From: Kwoniella bestiolae CBS 10118
Lineage: Eukaryota; Basidiomycota; Tremellomycetes; Tremellales; Cryptococcaceae
Length of the DNA: 64,000 nt
Assembly (NCBI RefSeq): GCF_000512585.2
Contig: NC_089244.1
Span: 1,178,001 to 1,242,000, forward strand
Direction: 5' to 3'
Numbering within the stretch: position 1 is the stretch's first letter; every line of letters starts with the position of its first letter. The translations under genes were made by a program, and so were the position numbers. Below the pieces are notes generated by a model. It searched no databases. It was not told the DNA's origin and was given only the letters and a program-made list of their open reading frames with translations. Shown piece after piece: positions 9,957 to 23,030 of this stretch.

Positions 9957-12779
9957 CTACTCCTCCTCAGCTATCTTGCCTACCGTCGTGTTGATCATCG
10001 ATCCATGGCCCATCACGATAATCCCATTATCTTTCTTCTTCCTTCCTCTCAAGCTCTCCCCCGCAGCAGCAGGAGCACTCTGCCTTCTCCTCTTCTTCTT
10101 GGGCTGTTCATCATTCTCTGCAGCGTTCTTGATCCCTCGGCCTCGAGTTGAAGGTAATGGCGCATTGGGGTGTGAGAATCCCGTCTTACCCATAAAGGCT
10201 ATTCCCAATCGCAACAATGGATCGGAAGAGTGGAATTTCGCGGGGAGGAATACGATTGGTAGTCTGGTTTCACACGGTAGGTGGAAGCCCTGGAGTGTCA
10301 CCATGTCAGTCAGTCCCTATACTCTTGTAGAGAAATCTCTCCGAGAACGAGATGGCAGATTGAGAGGTACTTACAACTCCCTCGGCATGTAATCCATGGA
10401 CCATATTGACATAAGGAGCCAGTCTCTCCGGCGGTTCATTACACAATACCATCCCCATCGTTATCGGTACTAATCCTTCTCTAGCGAGGTGCGAGACAGG
10501 TATCATAGTGCTCGTGCAGCTTTCTACCGGATGTTGGTTCAGTGGATAGGCGAGGGTAGATGGCCAGAGGTGCGATTGCCTATAATCATTTTATCAGCTC
10601 TGACCATTTACAATTCACCTGCACTTGAGAAGTAAGAACGATTCGACTTACCATAAATGCTCTGTATCCTTCTCGCCAATGACCAGTATCGGGAACTTCC
10701 CGCCGCCTCTCCCTCTCACTTCCAAATCCCCACGCCATATACCGGCTTTACCGTCCGTGAGATTCTCAAAAGAAGGGTTGAAGAACATGCACATCGGTGG
10801 TGGCGGGATGAAGTCAACCGCAGGCATGGATAATTGTGTCGGACGTTGTTTCAGCGGGTGCGGTTTTCCGCCAGTTGGGGGATGAGGTTGTTGAATGGTA
10901 GCGGTCGGTGAGGGTCCTACCAAAGTCGACGTAATGGATCCAGCAGTGACATGCGGAGAAGCCATCGAGACGGGTGAAAGAGTTGTAGTGGGTTTGTTGC
11001 TCATTTTGCCAGATGATGGCGAATTTGACGAATCGGTCTCAGGGGTAGGGAATTGATAGGTCGAATTCTGTCGACTTGGCCCAGCTTCATTGGTTGGGTG
11101 ACCACTTTCCATGGGGAGCATGAAGGGTACCGATATTTGAGGATCAGAAGTCAGGTTCGCAGCCATCATAGCCCTTTCATTCTCTTCTTTACCTTCCTCC
11201 ATGGATGCTAGTATCTCATCTATACTCTTGATATTTGCGTCGTCCCCATTCTCAGTCTTGGCAAGTGAGGCTCGACGAGCCGCAAGTGCTTCACTACCCA
11301 GATCAGCGTTCATTGGAAATGGGAATCCGCCAGAAACGTTTCTTGCTGCGGTGTTGTTGTCGTTCCCACCTCCAAACAACGCATCTGTATTCCAACCGCT
11401 CGGGGTCAGATTCATCCACTGGGAAACATCCGGTTCTTTGAGCGGTGTTGAGGGCCCATAATGTGGGGTCGGTGCGAACGCGTCGCTTGTCTCGTGGTTA
11501 CCTGATATAGGCGCAGGGGACGGAGAAGATGATCCATAAGCCCCAAGAAGGCCGGTGAAGATGGTTGGTTCCCAATGTCTGATGCTGAGGTTGTATAGCT
11601 GCTGAAGGGCCATAGCTGATTGGGCGGAGGGGTTTTGAATGCGAACACCTGGACCAGGTTCCGAGGGCATGGAAAGTGCAATAACGATACTGGGCCAGAG
11701 GCATTGGCTTGTAACCTTGTGTATCAACATGACATATCAGCTGATGAGATACCAAGACCGAAGATCACTGTATATTAAATCACACCATGGTAACTCACAA
11801 TTTCCCCACCTCCTCGTCTCCAGACTTCCTGCAGAATCCTTGCCACCGTGACCTGCCCGACCCCTTCCACCTCAACCACACTGGCCAAAGCTGTTCTCCA
11901 AGCTAGATCCGTACCCAGCTGAATCACCCTAGCGGGCGATACCGCAGGCTGTGGCAGAGACGATGGAGTAGGCGCCGTTGTTTGATTGTGATGTGTGAAA
12001 GGAATGGGCTGTGGTGGGTGGGCAACATTATCGGACAAAGGATCGGACTTAGCTCTTGGTATCGTTTGACTCGTGGGGGTGTTGCTTGAGGTGTGAGAAA
12101 CGGGTTTGGCGGACTCTGCGGTGGCAGCTACCAATTTGCTCGCAGAGGGCTTGATATCGGTATCGAAGTTGAGTAAGGTGTCCCATGCCAAGGTACCGGG
12201 TGTCAGACCTGCTGGAGCTGTTGTCGCTTCCCCTAACTCCACGTTGAAACCTGGGAACGAATCTAATGCTGATCCCCAGTCGAATCCGTTGGCTCCTGGC
12301 GTACCACCCATGACCCAAGGGAAGATGTTGCTGGCACTACCGCTACCAGGTGTAGTAGCAGGAGGGAAAGACGATCTTCTTCGTACCAAGGCAGACTTTA
12401 ATGAGGTGATGTGTGGCGGCACGAGGGAGACGAACGGTAATGGCGCCGGAGAAGGGGTAGCAGAGGATGTAGTAGCGGTTATGGGTGGTTGTGCCAGGGG
12501 ATGTTGACTTGTTGGGGTGGCAGAGGAAGAAGCTGATGTTGCGCTTGGCGTCGAGGATGTGATAAAGGGATGGGTAGAAGATGAGGATGAAGGGGAAGAG
12601 GAAGGGGCAATTGGCGAATGGGTAGCAACTGGTCTACGAGGCTGAGTGTTTTTAGAAGGCGACTGTGGGTTGATAAGGGGTATTTGAAAAAGAAGGTGTT
12701 CGTTCCCGTGTTCCATGGTGATAAAGGAAGGTTCGTTCGGACGAGTCGGATGGTAGGATATGATGTCGTTATCGTTCAA
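9957..12779 (-). CDS. Large low-complexity protein with ARID-like domain (putative SWI/SNF Swi1-type subunit)
   Basis: Four exons with consistent frame: 12779-11799, 11715-10653, 10579-10375 and 10290-9957. The first exon is Ser/Thr/Pro/Ala-rich. Spanning the first intron is a helical block that looks like an ARID fold: VEGVGQVTVARILQEVWRRG, then GGEIVTSQCLWPSIVIALSM, then SAQSAMALQQLYNLSIRHWE. The W-x-GG-x-V-...-LW-...-L-Y-...-E spacing is the ARID pattern, as in yeast Swi1. Downstream come Asn/Ser/Pro-rich linkers and a conserved-looking C-terminal part (LAREGLVPITMGMVLCNE) ending in a basic KKKRRRQ nuclear signal. A Swi1-like role in nucleosome remodelling is an inference from this weak match. 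An alternative start is ATG 12716. Confidence 0.55.
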
Positions 12780-14002
12780 AGTGGGTTATATGAGATGGTT
12801 AAGGTGGGACATATTGTGAATTTAACGTCAGCTTCAATCCATTTTAGACGTGGGTGGTTGAGAGTGACATGTGAGGGAAATAACGATGAGAGAGGTAGCA
12901 AGTGATGTTATTGTTTTATGATGTCAATGACGAAAGTAGTCGTTTTGATGAGGGACAATCTCGGTTGTAATTAAGGATGAAAAGGATATGAATAAGGCGT
13001 GTCCGAGGGAGAAGGCAGAACAATGTAGAAAGCACAAGAGACTAGGGACGACAAGGAATGGGATCGTTGTTTGTGTGGTATGGGTCATGAGGAACCCGAT
13101 TTGAGATGTCGACCGGCGGAATAAAAATCCAAGATCATTGACAACCATGCAACACGATCAGATGACAGTGAAGAGAGACCTGACCAACGTGCACTGGTCG
13201 TGTTTATGATGATTACAATGATGATTATGATGGCGATCCAAGCTAAAACAGTGGGGGGTACATGTCCTTTTCTTTCCTCACTCATCACCACCCATCCTCA
13301 TCCTTTACCCCTGTATGGGAATCTGTCTCCGAATAACAATAAAACCCGCAAAAGTCCAGACAACACAGCACAACACGCATGGACACAGAATTCCTACTCA
13401 CGCTTTGAATCGATTTTATATGATGACCATCCTTCTCAATCTCATAGTTGTCCATATCAACATCCTTCAATTGTATGTTACGATCACCATGTTCGATTTT
13501 CTTCGGTCGGGGCGATATCGAGCTTGTTGACATGACTGCCAAGTCCTCGTTGTGTTGATGACTAGTACTAGCAGCGATTCTGCTGTTGATCGATAATGCT
13601 ATGATTGGGTGTAGTTGTAGCTATGCGGTATGTTGAGATGTATAAGGTGATGAGGATGAGGATGAATGAGAGTGTGTGTCGCCGTAAAGTCAAGTGTCAG
13701 GATAATTCTAAACCTCTGTCAGATCTTCAGGAAATCGCTGTTTGTCTCTCTGGATCCATTCACCTGATCTGATTTGATTTTTCGGCGCCGACCGGCTAAT
13801 ACTCAATCTTGTCCAATTCAACGTAACAGCAGATGAGATGATACAGATGAGATGAGTGACTATCTCTGTGCTCGTATACAATTCCCACGTTCCTTTCCGT
13901 ATAATCAAGTCAAGCAGCAACAAACACTTTTTGCCGCTTTCACTTTCACTTTCTCTTTTACTTTCATTCAGGAATGTTTGTCCACCAAGAACCATAATCA
14001 TG
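12780..14002. other. Long intergenic/leader region upstream of the ARID-like gene
   Basis: About 1.2 kb with many short ORFs and no family signature. It contains ATGATG-rich (13200-13235) and GATGAG-rich (13645-13670) stretches and a pyrimidine-rich tract near 13935-13975. Most likely a promoter and long, possibly spliced 5' UTR of the minus-strand ARID-like gene. Confidence 0.35.
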
Positions 14003-14583
14003 TCATGTGCTCGAACATACCAAAATAAACTCTGGCTCAGATCGCACACGCACTAACTTCACAGGTTTATTGCTATTTTGGTCGTATGTATACGACGACG
14101 CTAACCTGTAAATCCCTCAAATGAATATGCATCTCCCGACAAATTCGGTCCAACTCTTCTTCCGTACTAGTTGTAGCTCCTTTGCGTTTGTTTATGCCTA
14201 ACAGTGGTTAGCGTTCTTTTCGCAGCAACACAAGGTGTCTCGATGGGATGATCGCTCCTGTTTATCGGGGAGAAATGACGGACCAGGCTTTTTAGCAGGG
14301 GCAGGGGCGGAAACATACCAAACCAAAACTAGGCACAGCGAGTCTGGAACCTAACGGGGCAAGGGGAAAGGGGTCAGATTCCAGCGATTTGAACACCGGC
14401 CAAAATACTCACCCTGAGATGTGCTGTAAGTACGTCATTGGTTACGGTTACTGCTACTGCGCAGCAGTGTCGTGCTGTAAGTATCACAACCGGTTTTCGG
14501 GCGAAATTTACCTTGGTCAAGGATTGTAGCTTATGCCAAGTTGTAACGAGTTTGGGGGATGAGCAGAAACAAAGCAAACTCAT
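14003..14583 (-). CDS. Possible small multi-exon gene, unrecognised
   Basis: Between the oxidase and the ARID-like gene the minus strand shows a chain of short open segments flanked by good splice signals: ATG 14583 (MSLLCFCSSPKLV), a segment THTSQGSRLAVPSFG-like near 14425-14330, then INKRKGATTSTEEELDRICREM (about 14195-14115) ending at CAG|GTTAGC, and a last segment stopping at 14003. The helical Glu/Arg-rich segment looks most like real protein. One junction needs a weak donor (GTTTGG) instead of the stronger adjacent GTATGT, so the model may be wrong. No family recognised. Confidence 0.28.
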
Positions 14584-14885
14584 GCTCGTATTATGCACAA
14601 TGCATATCATGCCAATATCGACAAACCTGTCGTGACAATCTCGCGACATTGCGTTATTTGGTCATTGACCGGACGGCTTAGCGTGAAGGGTACCTGATAA
14701 GAACTAGAGTACGGCAGGGGATGATAGTGTATCTCGTCATGCTCATTACAGCATCAAGTCAAACGTGCTACATTCACTAAAGACGTTTCATGCCGATACT
14801 TTATGACATGAGAACGATAGACAAAACAAGATTATGGAATGCGCGTATCAAATACGTCGACTGAGCGGCATCTCATCGCTATCGT
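14584..14885. other. 3' flank of the NADPH oxidase gene
   Basis: About 300 bp downstream of the oxidase stop codon. I see no gene or structured element. Confidence 0.3.
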
Positions 14886-17800
14886 TCAGAAATGTTCCTT
14901 GAAGAACTTGATATCCACCGACCTAGTCCTTACTGCGAAAGCGTCTTTCTTGATCGTACTAGCCAATGCACTAGGCTATCTCGACAGTCACAAGCCAATA
15001 TCAATCACCGCACAGTCACAAACTCAGTAAAGGACTGTATGGGATAAATCACTCACACCACAAAAGTATATCCCCAATCTAGTTTTCAAGGTAGCCTCCC
15101 TTCCGGGGAGGTACGATCCACTCTCGATACCTGATATGAGCGAGTTGAAGATCTGCTTGTAATTTGGTCGACCGAATAGGGTTCGGGATTGGAGTAATGT
15201 CAATGGGCTGGATCAAACCAAAAGCCATATATAAGTATAAGTATGTTATAACAACATGGTGTAGAAGGAGGATCGCAGACATACTCATACTCTGCTCCAA
15301 CGCTATGCACCAAACCCAAAATTAGTCAGCTACTCATTCCTTCCGCACTGCTATACAAGGTTAGGATCCACTGACTCATTGATGGTTATATTCTGTACCG
15401 TATCAGAATCCATCTTCTGGGTAAGATATACCTACTCAGGCACTACATCAGCTTCCCCTCAACCCCTCTTCATGTGAAGGGAGGTATGACCAAACTCACA
15501 GAGATACGTAGGAAATCGGCTGTTGGCACGAGGTCAGATATCAATGTATATTCAGCTGGGACAAAGGACAGAAGAGCAACTGACGATCACTCTGGGAGGC
15601 TTCAAGCTCTTCCAGCAATGTCTGGAACCACCCAAAAGTACCTGTCATCAAGAATACGTTCAGCTTAGCTTGGTTATTCAGTTTCACCAAGAAGATTTAT
15701 GGCCTCACCGGTATCTCGACAACTCCAGATGAACTCTACTCTTCTCAGAGCGCCCAATTGGCCGGACCTCTGGGCGTACCATATATGTTTAAGAATCGAT
15801 GCGAAGGGCTATATCGCATGTCTACATTCAGCAAAAATGGTAGGCGGGAGAAGCTGGAGCGTCTGGTTGGACTTACAGTAACTCCTATCCCAGCAGCAAT
15901 AAGCACAGCCACCTCAGAATTAAACACATCTTCAGCCGGTGCGCCGAATGGCCTAACCCCGACATGTAAACACGATCAGCTTCAAAGTCTCTCTTCACTC
16001 GAGATTCAAGTTGATCTACCACTAACCCATCAATCCTCAGCACGGGCATACCATTCCCCAAAGCCTTCGGATTAATCTCGATATAATCCTTTCTCCTACC
16101 ATAATCGCCCTTCTCATCTGGATAATCGAGCGTCTCACTCGCTATACCCTTTGTAGCTCCCAGCCTGTCCCCAAGGGATAGGGTGAAATCGCCTACTTGG
16201 CGGATATGTACTGAGACGTATGGGTCCTCGGGGGCGGAGGAGATGGTGAACTATACGACGGATACAGTTAACTATCAGCGCAACCCTGCACCACCATTCA
16301 CATTACTGTCTTGGAAATGCAAATTTAACCGGATCGAAATATGTTAATATTCCTATACTCACAGGATGCCACTGAAATCTGGATATATCCGGTACGTTCA
16401 AAAACAACCATTGACCCGCTTTATACTTGAAAGAAGGTTTCAGAAACCTAATTTCCATTACTCCCGAAGGGTGAAGGAGAACTTTCGAGATATCCGTTTT
16501 GCGTCGTGATCGAATCACTCTATAGACCCTTTCGCCAAAATACTAAGACCAAAACCACTCATGGATATCAGTTTGGACCTTCGATCTTGACATGCTAGAA
16601 AAGGGATGGTTGGTACCCACCAAGATACCCGCCCAAATGGTGAATCTCCAACTCTGATACCCCAAACAATGTTCCGTCGAGTAAAAAGGAAAGGACGAGA
16701 TATAATCTGGATCGACCGAGTTACGGACGAAACATCCTGTTGCGTGGGTGTATAGACCTATCATGAAGAAGAATGCCTATATCATCGTACTCAGGCATTA
16801 GTCATACATATCCGACTGACGAGAACAAGCCTCGTCCTCATGTGAGGTTGAAGAGATAGGGACGAGATGGAAGCTCACCAGATGATGAGTGTACCAGAAC
16901 ACCTCGAAGCATTGTTTTCTAATTGATTTATGGGCGGTGGTGTACATCAGGAACATGATGAGTAACATGCTAATCCCATCCCATCAAGATGTCCCGTCAG
17001 TACTGAGTAGCGATACAAACCCACAGCTCTGCTCATACATGTGGGGTTTAGTGCCACTCACACATGTCCCGTAAGTCCTCCGGGCTGGGCATAATGGATC
17101 TCCCAAGCTGTCTGCTTTCTAACTTGAGTACGTTCGACCTGACATATGTACAAGGATGATTCATCAGGCTCAAATCATCTCACAGGTCGATAGACGTGAG
17201 ACGTCAGATGGAGAGACATATAGGAAGAGAGGCACCCTCAGAACTCACATTGATGAAATTCACATAATGCGCAGTGGTATGTACCATCGTCCAGAAGACC
17301 ATCTGATACGCCACTTGGCGGTGGAACTGTGGTCCTCACAAAAACCATCAGATTCTTCTCAAGTCGATAAATCCGACCCTATTATCCATCAGGTTCGATA
17401 TGCGGAAGCCCGCTCACTCACCCAGATATTCTCATCAGCAGGGAAGAGCCACATCAATCTCGGTCTAATCAATTTCAGTATATTTCGAAGCACTGTACAC
17501 GAAGATGAAAGACGATCATTCAGCAACAATCTTCAATATCATCTCTTATCACTTGAGCTTGAGTTTGAGCTTGAGCTTGGTATAGACGGTACAGTCGATG
17601 TAATATGCCGTACGGTAACTCACTAGGAACCAAGATCAACCCCCCATCAAAAGCCAAAACCAACCCCGCACCTCTAGATATCCATACCGAGAACCTAAGT
17701 CCATTGAGAGCCGCGAGTTTCGCATTGTTTTGTTGGGAGTGCCATCCGTAGGCGACTGGTCGTACCCAACCACAGATCAATTCAGTTCACTTTTTTTTAT

Positions 17801-18039
17801 TGTACTGTATAGTATAGAGTAATACCATCTTAGGAAGGGATAGACAGACAACCACTCACATATGGCAAGATGGGATCCGTACCACAATACATTCCAAATC
17901 AACCTTTTCCCCGTCTACCGAATTATCAGCCTTACCTTCCCGTCCGTTTGACACTGGGACTGGGACAAGTGGTATATACGGACAAGACATGACATACAAG
18001 CTCGACCTTTGCCTTCTCCACCAATTCTTGGGCCCTCAT
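14886..18039 (-). CDS. noxB: NADPH oxidase, NoxB-like (superoxide-generating flavocytochrome)
   Basis: Six-helix ferric-reductase-type membrane core plus FAD and NADPH domains; it transfers electrons from NADPH to O2 to make superoxide. Exon 1 is 17998-18039 (MRAQELVEKAKVEL). Recognised blocks in order: SVWISRGAGLVLAFDGGLIL; LMWLFPADENIW; HRQVAYQMVFWTMVHTTAHY (heme His residues); AWEIHYAQPGGLTGH; FEVFWYTHHL then HATGCFVRN (further His); YSTEHCLGYQSWRFTIW; HPSGVMEIRFLKPSFKYKAG; FQWHP-FTISSAPEDPYVSV (FAD-binding HPFT across an intron); LRIDGPFGAPAEDVF; LIAAGIGVTPFASILKHIWY (NADPH); FGRPNYKQIF; IYFCGPSALA; and the terminal FKEHF motif. All splice phases I checked agree and no lesion was seen. 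The WEIHY and short N-terminus suggest the NoxB class rather than NoxA (inference). No EF hands. A plain ferric reductase is less likely given the FKEHF end. Confidence 0.93.
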
Positions 18040-18809
18040 CGCACTCTCAGTCGTTCTTGAGACTCGGATAAATCAATTATCTTCTCCTGTTTTTATCGAC
18101 AGTCCGTTGTTCCCAGATTATAAGTCCGTATATAGATGTATCAGACGAGCCAGCGTCTTTGAGTATGACAAGTCTACAAATCACCCAGTGAGTAGAAAGC
18201 CAAAAGGTGAGGTACATTTACAAGGGGAAGAGGATGTTGCTGCGCAGAACCCACATACTCTATATATATATGTATACATCTCATCCTCTGTTTGGGTCGT
18301 CAGTCAGCGTAGCATGTATACCGTATACCGTAACCAAGTGATCGCCTCCTCATGTATCGTTCAAACACTTCATTTACAGTATCACCCGGTCACGTCTAAT
18401 ATCAGTATCTCTCATATGTTTCCTTGACTACCGCATATCCTACTAGTTTTCCGATATAGTGCTCAACGACAAAATGAAGTGTATCATCTCAAATAGCCTT
18501 GACCAGTCGTTATCTTTGAAACTCGGAATCGTCAGTGAAGAGAGTCAATCATGTGATCACGACGTGCAGACCAATGCAAATACACACATGACTATACGCT
18601 AGAGAAAGATGTATTTCATCTCGGCCCATTTATGTTTTCTTGGTTATCCTGTACAAAATGAAATACGAGAGAGAAGATTTATTTATTTATTTGTATAAAT
18701 AATGAATTATTGGATGCAAAGGTAAAGAGGGGAAGCATGCAATGATAGGTAGGTAGGGTCGAAGAAGGAAGCCAAACAAACACACAATCTAATTAAAGAT
18801 AAAAAGCGT
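18040..18809. other. Intergenic region between oxidase start and SSB1 3' end
   Basis: About 770 bp: promoter of the NADPH oxidase (minus strand) and 3' UTR side of SSB1. It contains an AT-rich TTTATTTATTTATTTG tract at 18679-18694. No gene seen. Confidence 0.35.
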
Positions 18810-19410
18810 TTATCGAGCAGAAGCCATGGCTTTTTGCATAGCTCTCTTGACACCGAGTTGGGCCTTCTTGAGTTGATCGGCGGTGGCATCCTCTTGTTCG
18901 AGGACTTCGAGAGCCTTGGCGATCTCGGACTCGACGGCACCTCGAGCTCCTCTCTTGATCTTGGCGGCGAGCTCAGGGGCGGAGATGGATTGTTCGCAGG
19001 TGTGGAGGTAGGCTTCGAGGTCGGACTTGGCTTCGTGTCGAGCGGAGAAGTCTTTATCGGCGTTCTTGAATCTATGACACACATAACACAGAAATTAGCA
19101 TGTCGTCCAACATAACCAAGTATATCTGAAAGAGCGGCAAACTCACTGCTCAGCATCCTTGATCATAGCTTGGATCTCCTCGGAAGAGAGTCGACCAACA
19201 GAGTTCTGGATGGTGATTTGGGCCTTTCGGCCGGAGGCTCTGTCTTGGGCAGATACCTTCAAGAGACCGTTGGCATCAACTTCAAAGGTACAGACCAACT
19301 CGGCTTGACCTCTGGGCATAGGTGGGATACCGGAGAGCTCGAATTCACCGAGAAGTCTGTTATCCTTACATTGGGTTCTCTCACCCTCGTAAACAGGGAA
19401 CATGACGGTG

Positions 19411-19442
<32 letters not shown>

Positions 19443-20247
19443 GGATTTGTTGGAGGGGATAGGAGTGTTTCGGGGAAGCACAACACCGAAGATGTCACCT
19501 TGCATAGCAACACCCAAAGAGAGAGGAGCGACATCGAGCAACAAGAGGTCGGCGGTCTTGTCAGAGGTTTGACCGGTAAGGACGGCGGCTTGCACGGCGG
19601 CACCGTAGGCAACAGCCTCATCGGGGTTGATGGACTTGTTGAGTTGTCGGCCGTCGAAGAGGTCGGAAACGAGAGATTGGATTTTAGGAATTCGGGTAGA
19701 ACCACCGACGAGGACGATGTCGTCAACCTTGGCGGCGGGGATCTTGGAGTCTCGGAGAACCTTCTCGACAGGTTCGATGGTGGATTTGAAAGCAACGGCG
19801 TTGATCTCCTCGAATCTGGCTCGGGTGATGTTGGCGGAGAAGTCTTCACCTTGGAAGAGAGAGTCGACTTCAACGGTGGTTTGGGTGACGGAGGAGAGAG
19901 TTCGCTTAGCTCGTTCACAAGCGGATCTCAATCGTCGGATGGCTCGGGGGTCATCGGAGATGTCGAGCTTGGTCTTTCTCTTGAACTCAGCCTTGAAGTG
20001 TTCGAGAAGGGTGTTATCGAAATCTTCACCACCCAAGTGGGTGTCACCAGCGGTGGCCTTTACGGAGAAGACCTTACCGGTGATGGAGAGAAGAGAGACA
20101 TCGAAAGTACCACCTCCCAAATCGAAGATGAGGACGTTTCGCTCCTCCTTGGTTTTCTCGTCAAGACCGTAGGCAATGGCGGCGGCGGTAGGTTCGTTGA
20201 TGATTCGGAGAACCTCGAGACCGGCAATGGTACCGGCATCCTTGGTG

Positions 20248-20279
<32 letters not shown>

Positions 20280-21049
20280 GACGCTGTAGTATTGATTGTC
20301 AGTAATTTGTATCGAACGAACCACTTGAAGGGATTCTACTCACGTAACAACGGCCTTCTTGACGGTCTTACCGAGCTTGGCTTCGGCAATTTCCTTCATC
20401 TTGGTGAGGACCATGGCGGAGATTTCTTGAGGGGAGAAAGATTTTCTCTCGTTGAGGTAGTCAACTTCTACGAAAGGAGATCCATCCTTGTCAATGACGG
20501 CGAAAGGCCAGTGCTGTGAACCAAACACAAAGTACCTGTCAGTCTTCTACCTGAACACTTCAAAATGCACCTAACTCACCTTGATGTCCTTCTTAACATC
20601 AGCGTCATCGAATCGTCGACCGATCAATCGCTTGGCGTCGAAGACGGTGTTTCGGGGGTTCATGGCAGACTGGTTCTTAGCGGCTGTAGGTGTAATTGGA
20701 TGTCAGAAGCTGTTCTAAATAATGGAAGGGTCAAGGTCAAAATCGTAGATAACTCACCATCACCGATCAATCGTTCACCTTCAGTGAAAGCAACGTATGA
20801 AGGGGTAGTTCTGTTACCTTGGTCTATAAACAGCAAGCAACAATAATCATCAGCATCTCCGGTCTACACATCCAATTTCACTGAATGAAAATTTTCCTAA
20901 ACTAACCGTTGGCAATGATTTCTACTCGGTCGTTGGCCCAGACACCAACACATGAGTAGGTGGTACCGAGATCTACACCACGCATGACCTATCAGCTCTA
21001 CATCCATCGTGCTTGACTACGTTGACGCTACCACTCACCGATACCGATA

Positions 21050-21078
<29 letters not shown>
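18810..21078 (-). CDS. SSB1: Ribosome-associated Hsp70 chaperone, Ssb type
   Basis: ATP-driven chaperone that binds nascent chains at the ribosome with the RAC complex. Exons: 21078-21039, 20972-20907, 20823-20758, 20683-20580, 20513-20344, 20283-19147 and 19071-18810. Signature motifs are all present: IGIDLGTTYSCVGVW, IFDLGGGTFDVSLL, IVLVGGSTRIPKIQ and INEPTAAAIAYGLD. The C-terminus lacks the EEVD tail of cytosolic Ssa proteins and ends in GVKRAMQKAMASAR, which matches the Ssb family. A continuous plus-strand ORF of 449 codons (19170-20519) runs antisense to it; this is a codon-bias artefact well known in Hsp70 genes. Codon use is highly biased, as expected for an abundant protein. Confidence 0.96.
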
Positions 21079-21082
<4 letters not shown>

Positions 21083-21581
21083 ACTTTTTTGGAAATGGAA
21101 AATGTGGCTACACAGATGATGAACTTCTATCAGCTTCTTCTCTAAGATCGGTCGAGGGTGTTGACGATGGAGATAGCTCACCTTTTAGGGTTGAGCCTTT
21201 TGAGATATGGAGAAGAGAGGAAGAGGATATGAAGGTTGAAGATGTGATGTTGAAGGAATATCGAGGCAGCACCAAACGGTATGGAGGGGTGGTTCAGACT
21301 GCTGCTGGTGCTAGTTTTTGCAAACGAAAAAAAAAGTTGAAAGGGATTCTCCGATTCACCGCCGGAATTATACAAACGTGGCACATTACCACCTAGACCT
21401 GATTCTGTTGTAACTATAGGACATGCATAGATCACATACATACATATAGGCAAAGAGGCAGCGAAATCGAAGTGAGTAGCATGCTTACGACAGACGTTGA
21501 CTAGATATCGTATATACAAAAATTATCACAGGCGGATATCAATCTTCCCATGTCATGAATGACGAATGGCAATAAGGGTAC
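21079..21581. promoter_or_regulatory. SSB1 upstream region
   Basis: About 500 bp between the SSB1 start (minus) and the 3' end of the chromodomain gene (minus), containing the SSB1 promoter and leader. The minus strand is CT-rich near 21200-21240. No obvious heat-shock element array was seen by eye. Confidence 0.4.
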
Positions 21582-23030
21582 TTATAACGACAAGCCCAAT
21601 TGCATCATCAATTCCTTATTCGCGTTCATATTTTGTTTTCGTTCCAGTTCATACTCGCTGAGTGGAGCAGCCGACTCTGAAGTATGGTCAGCCGCAGGAC
21701 ATCGACATCATCATGAGTAGTGACAGCGACGATGCCGCCTGAATCACTCACCTGAGTCTTTAGGCTTTTTGGGCTGAGGACCATAACCCATCTCTTCGTT
21801 CCACTGTCTGACCATTTGTTTACCTTCTTCCCCAAATTTCACACTGAGATTCGAATATGTGTTCCAACTTTCTCGAAAGGAATCTCGATCTTCCCATTTG
21901 ATCAAATATGTAGCCTGAAGGCTCTTGGAGTCGGACTTGGGTTTGTAATCCCTTCTATCTAAGATTGCTAGGATCCGACGTCCTGTATAATCATGCCATC
22001 AGCATCAGTGACGGTTCACAACGTATACAACAGATTCTTATATGGGTAGATGCAGGCGAACTTGAGTTCTACATTGATGAAATGGAACTGACCATTATTT
22101 TGCGTGACCGCGACTGGTTCTGTTGGAGAAGATATCGTTTGGTTGTATCCCCTAATTGCGTCCCGCGCAGTCCTCTCGTCTAATCCACCTATCCTTTGCA
22201 TATTAAGTAAAGTATGCCACTCCGTAGCATACAAAGGGGATGGCTTGACCCGCGATGCTTGACCGTATCTGACCTGATATTGAATTGTATTATTCCTGCG
22301 ACGTGAATCGAGAATCGTCAGTGGGTGAGCTAGGAGGATCCAAAGGGCATCAGTATTCAAGACGAGAGGAAGAGATTGGTGTAAACAAGAGCTAGAGAAA
22401 AGTGTGATCGTCCAGTCCCGACGTAGTTCTTTCGTGGTTGAAATGAGTGAGACAGCGGTCCGAGGGACAGATGGGTAGCTTAGATCAGTCGAAACTCACG
22501 TTTTGACTCAAATATCCTTAATAATCCCCATGCACCTCCTACCAGATTACTCCTATATTCCCACGTATCATCCTCCGGCCCATACCCTTCCCATCTCACA
22601 AGATACTGATACTCCATCTTCCTATTGGGTCCCACTGATTGCTCGAATGATCTGGCCAGGATGTGAGCGATGACGAATACTGAATTGTCGTTTCGATAAT
22701 CTGGGTTTCTCTTGCGTTTCGCTGACTAGATGTGAAGATGATTGATCAGTGTGTGTCCTCAATGTCGATATATTTTTAATCGGAGATGCTTTATGAGGTC
22801 AGAAGGAAGGTGATCTTTGGAGATATAGATATACGCACCGTCCTCACTGAGTTTCGCCTTGGCGTACTATGTGTTGAACTATACCCAGTGGACTCGAGGG
22901 TGATATCGGATATGGACGTAAGGGAAGAAGCAGAAGATGAAAGACTGAATGATTGAGACGGTGCTTCTGACTTTGTTCTGGTGGATGAAGATGAGGCTGA
23001 GTTTGAAGCTGATTCTAGCTTAGATGACAT
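21582..23030 (-). CDS. Chromodomain protein, heterochromatin/HP1-like
   Basis: Starts at ATG 23030 with a Ser-rich N-terminus (MSSKLESASNSASSSS), then KRKRNPDYRNDN. A chromodomain follows at 22700-22505: FVIAHILARSF, MEYQYLVRWEGYGPEDDTWE and YRSNLVGGAWGLLRIF. The aromatic cage positions (Y/W/W-type: EYQYLVRWEGY, DDTWE) are visible. Further downstream a second region resembles a divergent chromo-like fold: RRILAILDRRDY, ATYLIKWEDRDSFRESW, NTYSNL. The final exon ends MNANKELMMQLGLSL with stop at 21582. Binding of methylated histone H3 is the family role; a specific HP1/Swi6 or Chp assignment is not possible by eye. The middle exon (about 22360-22060) is a well-formed ORF but not a recognised domain. 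Confidence 0.75.

Noticed and set aside
19170..20519. 449-codon plus-strand open frame
   Set aside because: It lies exactly antisense to SSB1 exons. Long antisense ORFs are a known codon-bias artefact of Hsp70 genes, and have been misannotated in databases. It has no start context or independent domain.
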